From NCBI GenBank assembly GCA_036936605.1, contig JAUPFV010000002.1, positions 254,345,305 through 254,409,304 on the forward strand: a DNA stretch of 64,000 nucleotides, read 5' to 3'. This DNA is from Limnanthes douglasii subsp. nivea (taxonomy: Eukaryota > Streptophyta > Magnoliopsida > Brassicales > Limnanthaceae). The stretch's first letter is position 1. Every line of letters starts with the position of its first letter. Under the pieces are notes generated by a model. The model was not told where the DNA came from and searched no databases. It saw only the letters and a list, made by a program, of their open reading frames with translations. Position numbers and translations under genes: made by a program. Shown piece after piece: positions 55,354-64,000 of this stretch.

Positions 55354-56897
55354 AAAAACCAATGGTATTTTCAGATATTTTTTGGAGCTATAGTTTGAAA
55401 GATATGTCATTTTTTTAAAAACACAAAAAAGAAGAAAACGGGTATGGTTTGGGATATATTGATATTAAAAAAAAGGTTGAGGCGGTTATATGTAAATATT
55501 AATTTAACGCTAGGTGGTTATCCTTACTTTATCAAACCTTGGGTTGTTATTAGTAAATAAGCTTAATGTTAGATGGTTGTTGATTGATTAACGTAAATTA
55601 AAATCAAATGCAATAAATAAAAAATATATTATTATTTTTTATCACATTAATTCACTTAGTGATTTAAAAAATATATTATGATTTGTAACCGATGTTAATT
55701 GGTATTCATCAAAATATCTTTTAAATTTAACTCATTGTTGATGAACCACTCATCAAACTGCGGAAAACATAACGTCGTTTGTAATTTTTCTATTGAATAA
55801 ACAAAAGATAAAACGAAGAACACTTACTATATTGCTTTGAATTATCCTATCATCTAGTTTCTTCAGAAAAAAATCAATCATCAAACCGCGGAAAGCATAA
55901 ATTCCTTTGTGATTTCCTATTGAATAAATAAAAGATAAAATGAAGAACACTTACTCATTTTGTTTAAATTCTCTATTATCCAGTTTCTTTGAAGATCTAC
56001 TACTAGATTTATCGTTAAGAACACTTGTTGAAGAACTTAAAAAAAAGCGATAGTGTGTGTGTGTGTGAGAGAGAGAGAGACAGAAAGATATAGGTCATCT
56101 AAGACTAAAAACCCTGACTGGTCACCGGTGTTTGACACCTGTAACAAACCTGACACTACGGTTCCTTCGTGCCCAAAACTGGTCACCTATGTTTAAGAAT
56201 GTTGCATATACGGTCACTGGTGTGTGCCAATTAACCAGGTCATGACACATGGCACCCAAAGATATAATTAATTATTGCAAATATGGTCACTCAATAGTTT
56301 ACCCCTAAAATACCCCTAGTTTAGTTTTTAACCCTTTACCTTTACTTTAACATTTTTACCGTTTACTTTTACGGATTTACTATATATTTTCACTTTTCAC
56401 AAATTTACCCCTTTAGCATAACTGAATCAGGTCGGTCCATTAGATTTTAAAAACGTCGACCCAGTTATACCCAAATTTAAACCCTAATTCGTCTCTTTTA
56501 TAAACCTCAACCAGTTATTTACATCGAGTCCTCTTATTTTCCCTAAACTTGAACCTCGTCTTCCTCATCGTCTTTATATTTATTCCTCTTTCTCCAACAA
56601 ACCTACTAATGTCCTTCTCCAGTACCTCAAAACTCCCATGTAGTTTTGGGTTTTGTGATTGTGGGTTACCCAACATAACTAAAATGGATTGGACAGACCC
56701 AAATTCGGGTAGAAGGTTCAGTGGATATGGTAATTATAAGTTAAATATTATTTCCTATTGATTCTAATTATTTCTATTTTTATTATTATTGTATATTGTT
56801 TCTTATAAACAAGTGTTTATTTAATCAGAAAGGTGAACACTGTCTTTGTTTTAGAATGATCGATCTCATCATTAAAGTTTGGTCATAATTCGTGATT
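55354..56897. repeat. 5' flank unit B upstream of the FBA gene
   Basis: Nearly identical to 60067-61589. It includes a tandem pair of about 110-bp blocks (attgaataaacaaaagata... at about 55794 and 55917), a (GT)n(GA)n tract near 56056-56086, and the GRF zinc-finger exon. The shared block ends inside the remnant of the FBA reading frame. Confidence 0.8.
56609..56730 (+). pseudogene. GRF zinc-finger gene fragment, copy B
   Basis: The ATG at 56609 gives MSFSSTSKLPCSFGFCDCG followed by WTDPNSGRRFSGYGNYK. The C-X-C-G ... GRRFxGC-x-x-Y arrangement is the plant GRF zinc finger, a short nucleic-acid-binding domain common in transposon-rich regions. The third zinc Cys is Tyr here. A donor-like GGTAATT at 56730 may end the exon, but no second exon with the last ligand is found before the FBA frame begins. 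Probably non-functional. Confidence 0.6.
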
Positions 56898-56902
56898 CCA
56901 AC

Positions 56903-57880
56903 ATGATTCGGAGAAATACAGATGATCCTTGTTTCATCAGATCACAAGACCGTCTAATGCGTCAAAAGGAACCCACCCATTTATTTGGGTTCTCAATCTG
57001 GTCAAGTGGTTTCTACGTACTGAAGGAGCAGGGTGTACGCCTCACCCCAGTGAGGACTAGTCCTACAGGTTCTCCTCCACCAATATTTTTGGAGACATGC
57101 TGTATTACCAAGGGTATTTTTCTTTTCCTTTGCAACATTTCCATTGGTCCACAAGAAAAAAAAGAAACATTATGTCTCTATAATCCTTCACTAGAAGAAT
57201 ATGTGCTCTTGTCACCTCCGAAGATCACAACCGTCCTTCACAAATCCTTCTGTTTAGGGTTTGATAAGAGCTTGGAAGAGTATAAAATTATTTGTTTGTT
57301 TAGCCCGAGCGAATATTCTTCAGATTTGGAAGCTATCATTTACAGTTCCAAAACAAAATCTTGGAGAAAGACATTAAAAAATCCTGATCCGTGTCTTATC
57401 CAATTTAAGTTCAAGTATACTAGTAGTACTAATAGCATGTTTTTCAACGAGACCATGCATTGGATTGCTTCCAACTTTGGTAGGGACTCGCTTTTAATTT
57501 CGTTTAATGCGACCACTGAAGAGTTTTCTTCCTCTACACCTAACTTTGGGATTCCAAAGTACACAAGTATGATTGAACTTGGAGAATACACGGTTCTAGG
57601 GCTAGAAAGAGAGATTCTAGGGCATCAACCTATGAAAAAGGTTTGGATAGTTAAAGAGAATCCAAGACAATCAGATCTTATTCATATTGGTGGAGAAGAG
57701 CCCAACGATGAATTTAGTGGAGAAGAGCCCAACGATGAATTTGATATCTATTATTATTACGTAGAAGACAAAGGATCTGAGTGGACAATTTCAAAGAAGG
57801 TTATAGCACAAAAGGATAGAAGTTCATTCGGTAATATCTACAAATGCAGGAGGACCCTACTATCTCTCCAAGACTTTTAA
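56903..57880 (+). CDS. F-box-associated domain protein lacking its F-box (325 aa)
   Basis: Starts at the first in-frame ATG, 56903 (MIRRNTDDPCFIRSQDRLM), and stays open to the TAA at 57880. The frame upstream of it (SLVIIRDSN) fits the end of an F-box motif, but a stop lies just before, and no F-box (LPxxxxxxIL, CKSW) precedes it. Residues from about 30 onward follow the FBA type 3 domain: HLFGFSIWSSGFY, LCLYNPSLEEYVLLSPP, FCLGFDKSLEEYKII, WRKTL and MHWIAS. GEEPNDEF is repeated twice in tandem near residue 272. F-box proteins select targets for SCF ubiquitin ligase through such domains. Without the F-box this one cannot bind SKP1, so it is either a pseudogene or missing an exon. Confidence 0.7.
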   Translation: MIRRNTDDPCFIRSQDRLMRQKEPTHLFGFSIWSSGFYVLKEQGVRLTPVRTSPTGSPPPIFLETCCITKGIFLFLCNISIGPQEKKETLCLYNPSLEEYVLLSPPKITTVLHKSFCLGFDKSLEEYKIICLFSPSEYSSDLEAIIYSSKTKSWRKTLKNPDPCLIQFKFKYTSSTNSMFFNETMHWIASNFGRDSLLISFNATTEEFSSSTPNFGIPKYTSMIELGEYTVLGLEREILGHQPMKKVWIVKENPRQSDLIHIGGEEPNDEFSGEEPNDEFDIYYYYVEDKGSEWTISKKVIAQKDRSSFGNIYKCRRTLLSLQDF

Positions 57881-58405
57881 ACCGAGTCTGTCTACTCTTT
57901 TATTCATTTCAAAATTGTGGATTTTATTTCAAATCGAATCACATGAGACTTCAAATTGAATTGTCTGATGAAGAGTTTATCTTTCCAAAACTTTTAAACC
58001 TACTTTGTCTACTCTTTTATTCATTTCAAAATTGGGGATTGTGTTTCAGATCGAATTACAAGGGGCTGCAAATCGAATTGTATGATGAGGAGTTTACTCT
58101 TTTATTCATTTACTATACAAATATTGTCATTAGTTTTCACTTTTTTTATTTTAAAAAAAACATTCAATCAACATCTGCTCAGTCCTCACCTATAAAATGG
58201 ACATTTAGCTCAACGCAACCGTTGCATAGATTTCTTTTTAAAATCCGTCCGAGTTCAGTAACATTAAACTTTATGTATAGTTATTAACAATATGTTTGAA
58301 ATTGATTATTCAGCCCTTAGTAATGTAAGATGAAAACACACAATTGTTTTTTTCAACTAAATAAAATCTTTTTAGTGTTTGCTTTATTTGTTATATTAAA
58401 AAAAA
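57881..58405. repeat. 3' flank of FBA copy B
   Basis: Same content as 51459-51985, including the 110-bp tandem pair. No separate gene. Confidence 0.7.
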
Positions 58406-60066
58406 TTAATTGTTACGTAACTCCATACATATACATTTATCAAAGAATGAATTGAGTGTCGTGTTGTTAAGAAAAAACAAAAATAATAGAGGCTTTAGAG
58501 TTTACATTTTACTTTATTGTTATGCTTTATTTTGTTTAGTTTAATCTTATGCTTTTGAAAGAATATTCTATGAAAATTTGAGTGTTCTGTTTACATGTCT
58601 AAACCAAATGACTTACATTGCCCAAATTTTAAGAATTCATTTTATTTTAGCAATAGCTAAGTTGAGTAGTGTTGTGACCTTGAAACCTGGTAAATACCCA
58701 TTCTTTTATTAGTACTATGTTGTTCGCCTCTACTTTGCTAGTTTGGTTACCCTAATAAATACACATTCTTTTATTAGTACTATGCGGTTTCGCCTCTAAT
58801 TTGCTGGTTTGGTTACCCTGGCAAATACCCATTTTTGTATTAGTATTATGTTGTTCGCCTCTATTGTAGACTTATTTTAGCAGAATTATGCTCTCTGTCG
58901 GCGACCATACCACTCGTCGTTGCGATTTAGTTTGTGTACTTACGCCTTCTAATGTTTTTTGAAACCCCTTCGAGGACCTCTCGTTCTCCACACGCTCATG
59001 AGTTCCGATGATGGTCATTGGATTTTTCATTTAGTTCAATTTTATTTATGAAGTCTCCAGTCATGTTAGACATATGTTCTCCTGGTTAGGTTGTCGTCTA
59101 TTGTAAGTCACCGTTTTGTTCGGTGGTCAACAATTTTTTGTTTGATGATCAGTGGAATATGTATGTTATTCTTTGTTGTATTTATGTGAAAAAGTATGCT
59201 ATGTTTATGTATATTTTTTGTACTTATTTGTAAATCGAAAGATGCTTCAATGTACGAGGTAAACAATCCTTTCATATTAATTTAATATTTTCAATACCAA
59301 AAAATAATATGGATTTTGAATTTTATTGAAAATCACATACAACATATAATTTTTTTAGAATACTCCTGAAAACACAATAAACATGCGACAAATGCACAAT
59401 TTTCAATAAAATTAATTCTATTATTTGTTATTTTTAACCTTTATAATTCAATATTTTTCAAACCCTCACCTAATACATATATATATTTTTAAAGACTGAC
59501 AAAATAAAATCTATGATGGATATGTTTGGATCTTTTTAAAGTCCAAGTTCGCAATCATCTTAATTTCAGAACTAAAAAATTATATTTTTGCAACTAAATA
59601 ACAATGTTTTTTAAAATTTATTTTGCAACCAAATTGCACTAAATTTTGTAACTCTATTTTTAAATAGAAAATTAGTTGTTTTGTACGCAATTAACATTTA
59701 TTTTCATACAACAAGTTTGTATTTTATTTTTCACAATCAGACTTATTTAGTAACTTATTTTCACAAAACAAGTTTGTATTTTATTTTTTCACAATCAAAC
59801 TTATTCAGCAACCAAAGTTCTATTTCCGCAAGTATTTTATTTTTGCAACATATTTGCACACATTTTTGCAACTAAACAACAACTATTTTTTCACAACCAA
59901 ACTATAAGTAATTTCACAACTACATAACCATTTTTTTGCAACCGAATTATGCGTAATTTCGCTACTATACATCAATTGCTTTTTCGCAACCAATTTACAT
60001 ATAATTTTGCAACTAAAAAATTTAAATATATCTTTCATGGATCCAGTTTTGTTCGTCTTAAAAAAA
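58406..60066. repeat. 1.66-kb tandem block, copy C
   Basis: Third copy of the block at 51986 and 53674. The 65-bp units (about 58690-58860) and the gcaac-rich part are present. The AC microsatellite is collapsed. The 3' part (59880-60066) is nearly identical to copy B. Confidence 0.85.
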
Positions 60067-61589
60067 CCAATGGTATTTTCAGATATTTTTTGGAGCTATA
60101 GTTTGAAAGATATGTCATTTTTTTAAAAACACAAAAAAGAAGAAAACGGGTATGGTTTGGGATATATTGATATTAAAAAAAAGGTTGAGGCGGTTATATG
60201 TAAATATTAATTTAACGCTAGGTGGTTATCCTTACTTTATCAAACCTTGGGTTGTTATTAGTAAATAAGCTTAATGTTAGATGGTTGTTGATTGATTAAC
60301 GTAAATTAAAATCAAATGCAATAAATAAAAAATATATTATTATTTTTTATCACATTAATTCACTTAGTGATTTAAAAAATATATTATGATTTGTAACCGA
60401 TGTTAATTGGTATTCATCAAAATATCTTTTAAATTTAACTCATTGTTGATGAACCACTCATCAAACTGCGGAAAACATAACGTCGTTTGTAATTTTTCTA
60501 TTGAATAAACAAAAGATAAAACGAAGAACACTTACTATATTGCTTTGAATTATCCTCTCATCTAGTTTCTTCAGAAAAAATCAATCATCAAACCGCGGAA
60601 AGCATAAATTCCTTTGTGATTTCCTATTGAATAAAAGAAAGATAAAATGAAGAAAACTTACTCATTTTGTTTAAATTCTCTATTATCCAGTTTCTTTGAA
60701 AATCTACTACTAGATTTATCTTTAAGAACACTTCTTGAAGAACTTAAAAAAAAGATAGTGTGTGTGTGTGATAGAAATATATAGGTCTTCTAAGACTAAA
60801 AACCCTGATTGGTCACCGGTGTTTGACACCTGTAACAAACCTGACACTACGGTTCCTTCGTGCCGAAAACTGGGCACCTATGTGTTAAGAATGTTGCGTA
60901 TATGGTCATTGGTGTGTGCCAATTAACCAAGTCATGACACATGACACCCAAAGATATAATTAATTATTACAAATACGGTCACTCAATAGTTCACCCCTAA
61001 AATACCCCTAGTTTAGTTTTTTAACCTTTTACCTTTACTTTAATATTTTTACCTTTTACTTTTACGGATTTACCATATATTTTCACTTTTCACAAATTTA
61101 CCCCTCTAGCATAACTGAATCAGGTCGGTCCATTAGATTTTAAAAACTTCGACCCAGTTATACCCAAATTTAAACCCTAATTTGTCTAATTTATAAACCT
61201 CAACCAGTTATTTACATCGAGTCCTCTTATTTTCCCTAAACTTGAACCTCGTCTTCCTCATCGTCTTTATATTTATTCCTCTTTCTCCAACAAACCTACT
61301 AATGTCCTTCTCCAGTACCTCAAAACCCCATGTATTTTGGGGTTTTGTGATTGTGGGTTACCCAACATAACTAAAATGGATTGGACAGGCCCAAATTCGG
61401 GTAGAAGGTTCAGTGGATATGGTAATTATGAGTTAAATATTATTTCCTATTCATTCTAATTATTTCTATTTTTATTATTATTGTATATTGTTTCTTATAA
61501 ACAAGTGTTTATTTAATCAGATTGGTGAACACTGTCTTTGTTTTAGAATGATCGATCTCGTCATTAAAGTTAGGTCATAATTCGTGATT
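60067..61589. repeat. 5' flank unit C, ending where the FBA gene should start
   Basis: Close copy of 55354-56897. Its GRF exon (from about 61301) has lost one base after TSK, so it is frameshifted. Similarity stops after cgtgatt at 61589. In copy B the FBA coding sequence continues at this point, so this third unit lacks the gene. Confidence 0.8.
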
Positions 61590-61913
61590 AACGGTCTACT
61601 AAATAAATGTGGAAAGATGGATGCATAAACTCAAAAGAAAAACTTGATAATTAGGGTTCTTATTATATGTTTAATTTTTTATTTGTTGTTAATTGATTTT
61701 GTGTAGTTTGTGGAATGATTATTGGTGTAATCAGAGTATTTTGGCTCCTGTTAGTTTGGGTCAGTTATTTTGTAAGTCAGTTATAAGGAATTCGAATTAA
61801 ATATGACTGGAATTGAGTTGAATTGTATTAATTGTTTGGAATGGAATTGAATATAGATGAATTTGAATTGAACGTTGTCGAAATTAATTGTTTGGAATTG
61901 TAATTGATGTAAA
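61590..61913. other. Intergenic stretch
   Basis: No gene recognised. A run of short ttgaattg/gaattga words (61790-61900) gives it a low-complexity look. Confidence 0.4.
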
Positions 61914-61959
61914 ATGAGCATAATGTTTGTTGTCATAGAGTACTTCATAATGTTTAGAA

Positions 61960-62195
61960 TCCCAAAGTTATGTGGACCATTTTTACAGGAGTCATACGAT
62001 GAGCAACGTTACTTTATATCATTCATTGATGAATACTCTCGATTCGGTTACCTCAATCTTCATCATGAAACCTTCCGATCTTTGTTCATACTACGAGACT
62101 GGTTTACCAAAATATCGACTTCAATTTTCCCTTCGAGACCTCAATCGTACGGAATATAACGATATTAGCTATACAGTGTCATTTTCTCAAAACTA
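61960..62195 (+). pseudogene. Copia integrase fragment, copy 1
   Basis: RYFISFIDEYSRFGYL (about 62007-62055) matches the start of the copia integrase core (YFITFIDDYSRYGY in relatives). The preceding LCGPFLQES fits the GP segment. No other domain is present. The segment, with its 3' flank, is duplicated in tandem about 380 bp downstream. Confidence 0.6.
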
Positions 62196-62344
62196 AATTT
62201 TCTCAGCATAATCAATCTTAGCTAATGACCCCATGAATCCCTCCTTAATCTCTACCTAGATTTTTATTTCTTTTATTTATACATCTTTTAGTCGTGTTAA
62301 GGAATCTGTCTACAAACAAAAGTCTAGAGAGAATTGACTTAAGC

Positions 62345-62677
62345 TAGGTGACCATAATATAGGATTCATAGAATGAGCAATGATACTTTATATCATCCAT
62401 TGACGACTACTCTCAATTCAGTTACCTCAATCTTCATCATGAAAACTTCTGATCTTTACTCATACTATGAGACTAGTTTACCAAAATATCGACTTCAATT
62501 TTCCCTTCGAGACCTCAATCGTACGGACTATAGCGATACTAGCTATACATTGTCATTTTCTCAAAAATAAATTTTCTCAGCATAATCAATCTTAGCTAAT
62601 GACCCCATGAATCCCTCCTTGATCTATTCCGAGATTTTTATCTTTTTTGTTTATATATCATTTAGTCGTGTTGAGGA
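62345..62677 (+). repeat. Tandem copy of the copia fragment and flank
   Basis: Matches 61965-62300 with scattered substitutions (gagcaatgatactttatatc for gagcaacgttactttatatc). The Tat element at 62678 inserted into this second copy right after tttagtcgtgttgagga. Confidence 0.75.
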
Positions 62678-63086
62678 TGGTGTGGTTTATTTTCGTCTGA
62701 GGGTAAGTTTGTAATTTTTGTTTAGAACTGTGTGGAAGTTTGAGAGTATTTAATATTTGGGTAGAGTGTAGAGGGAGAATTAAACAGCCTGGTTGTATTT
62801 AATTTTCATTACCCTCATTTAATGTTGGTGGTTGGGTATTTATACCCTTACATTTGGGCCTTATGGGCTTTCAGGTCATGTTTAATGGACCCGGGTCAAG
62901 TTCAAGGAACCATGAGCTCTTAGTAGGAGAGCAGGCAGCTTAGTCAAGAAGTGATTAGGTTTTTAAGTACTTTAGTTCTGTTCGAACAGTCCAATGGATG
63001 ATGGTGTCCGAATTATCACTGTCCGGTTAGGAAGACATTGTCCGAACTGACCCTGTCCAAAGTGGTGACGGAATCCGGACTCATCA
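62678..63086 (-). repeat. 3' LTR of the right-hand Tat element
   Basis: 409 bp, TGGTGTGG start and GGACTCATCA end. About 80 percent similar to the LTRs at 8485 and 18493 by eye. A purine tract (ctactg preceded by aaaaaaaggg on the minus strand) follows it. Confidence 0.88.
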
Positions 63087-63252
63087 GTAGCCCTTTTTTT
63101 AGGTGTTTGTTCAAAAACCTTTGTCAAAACTTGAAAAACAGTCCGTTGCTAGTGACAGTTACATCCGGACAGGTCCTCCGAACTGTGTTATAGTTTTATC
63201 CGGACTGAAAAAGGTTCTTTGAATCTAAACGGTTTTTTGCCAGAGTTCGTGG

Positions 63253-63435
63253 GACACGTGTCTCTCTCTGGTTCGTCACTTCAGCCATTTTTTCACCTTG
63301 ATTTTCGCTCCCACCTTCTCTGAAAAGCAACCTCTTCATTAAATGAAGGTGACATCACCGTCGTTCCTTAATCATTGCTAATCCTTTTGAATTCTCCTAG
63401 GAATCAAAACACCTTTTTGGGGTTTACTTTAAATT
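63253..63435 (+). promoter_or_regulatory. Candidate antisense promoter, fourth copy
   Basis: The perfect GACACGTGTC palindrome (63253-63262) is kept. The TATA position reads tttaaatt (about 63428-63435), a weaker version of TATAAATT in the 9-kb copy. The ATG is at 63532. Confidence 0.45.
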
Positions 63436-63531
63436 AAACACTTTTCCATTGTTTTATCATCATCTACATATTCACTTTGCTAATTTTCAGAGCTTTCTCT
63501 CTCAAACACAAGTTCATTATTTTAGTTGTTT

Positions 63532-64000
63532 ATGTTCACGGCTAGGAACACTTTAATCAGAGGCGGGTGACTCAATCTATCAGAACTAGAAAAGGCACAA
63601 AAAGTTAAAAGGAAAAGGCGCATTGCAGCAGGCCTACCTACTTCCCTCATCGACAAACCAGCAACTTCAAACACTGAGCCTGACCAGGGTTCCTCCTCAA
63701 CAAAAGGTGCCAAACCAAGGAGATTGTTTCAGACCAGCCTTTCTCCCATTGTCTCAGGTTCATCGGTTCAAGAATCAGAACCCACTGTTGAACCAGGGTT
63801 AGTAGTTACCAGCTTCAAAAATCCTTCCCCATTTATTGCCATGGGGTCAGACGCATATATCTCTCCCGACAAACTGTTGGACCGGAGAAGAGGCCGACTG
63901 GTTAAAGGGCAGGCTTCCAGAGGCACCCCTTCAAAATCAGGGGTCAAAAGACAGGTTGTCCGGTCCGGAGGCCACTAGCTCAAGCCACCGAAGAGAAACC
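63532..64000 (+). pseudogene. Antisense extra gene of the right-hand Tat element, 5' part
   Basis: MFTARNTLIRGG followed by TGA (Trp in the 9334 copy), then LNLSELEKAQK and LSPIVSGSSVQESEPTVEP in the same frame. SPFIAMGSD stays in frame, which shows the copy at 9334 lost one base at that place. The frame ends at TAG near 63978 where the 9-kb copy has extra sequence. The conserved PF04195-like core would lie beyond the window. Confidence 0.75.

Larger units (their letters stand above)
62678..64000 (-). mobile_element. Second long Tat element, running off the window
   Basis: An LTR at 62678-63086 is followed by the antisense-gene promoter and gene, in the same order and direction as in 8485-10000. 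The element therefore has its gag-pol on the minus strand, to the right of the window. The possible target duplication starts GAGGA at 62673-62677; its partner is outside. Confidence 0.85.

Noticed and set aside
27710..57880. Linkage of a T2 RNase and F-box-type genes as a self-incompatibility S-locus
   Set aside because: The RNase has the sequence features and three-intron structure of class I S-like RNases, and S-RNases usually have one or two introns and different conserved regions. The F-box-type gene lacks its F-box and lies 28 kb away behind several transposons.

Overview
This window is nuclear DNA of a flowering plant, most likely a eudicot. It is AT-rich, has spliced genes with GT-AG introns, and is packed with plant-type transposable elements: Ty3/gypsy Tat-lineage, Ty1/copia, TRIM, L1-type LINE, Mutator-like, Stowaway and a possible SINE. 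I see no bacterial or organellar genes. The species cannot be named from the sequence.

The one gene that looks intact is a secreted T2-family (S-like) ribonuclease on the minus strand at 27.7-28.7 kb. It has four exons, both active-site motifs, a signal peptide and a TATA box. A paralogous copy is wrecked. Its exon 2-3 remnant lies at 8.0-8.5 kb and its exon 1 plus promoter at 18.9-19.5 kb. They are separated by a 10.4-kb Tat element that landed in intron 1 (target duplication TATAT), and a copia element cuts the gene in exon 3.

Layout: 0-2.6 kb, end of a Tat element with an antisense extra gene and a 3' LTR. 2.6-8.0 kb, degenerate copia element on the plus strand, itself hit by a Tat solo LTR. 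8.0-19.5 kb, RNase pseudogene split by the full Tat element. 19.6-26.7 kb, CACTA-like end and two 2-kb gag-bearing direct repeats around a minus-strand copia pol. 27.7-29.2 kb, RNase gene and promoter. 29.7-31.0 kb, SINE-like element and a complete TRIM. 31.5-39.8 kb, Mutator-like region with a plant-mobile-domain remnant and a transposase, the latter split by a second Mutator-like element. 40.9-47.7 kb, Stowaway MITE and a decayed L1 LINE with RNase H. 48.2-51.1 kb, another Tat LTR plus antisense gene. 51.1-61.6 kb, tandem array carrying F-box-associated (FBA) and GRF-zinc-finger gene fragments. 62.7-64 kb, start of another Tat element.

The recurring feature is an antisense gene in the Tat elements, seen four times. 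Each copy lies just inside the LTR and is read opposite to gag-pol. An ACACGTGT (G-box) palindrome and a TATA-like box precede the start codon. The copies that extend far enough encode a PF04195-like domain followed by a GT-AG intron at a homologous position. It looks like a self-contained Pol II gene carried on the element's antisense strand.
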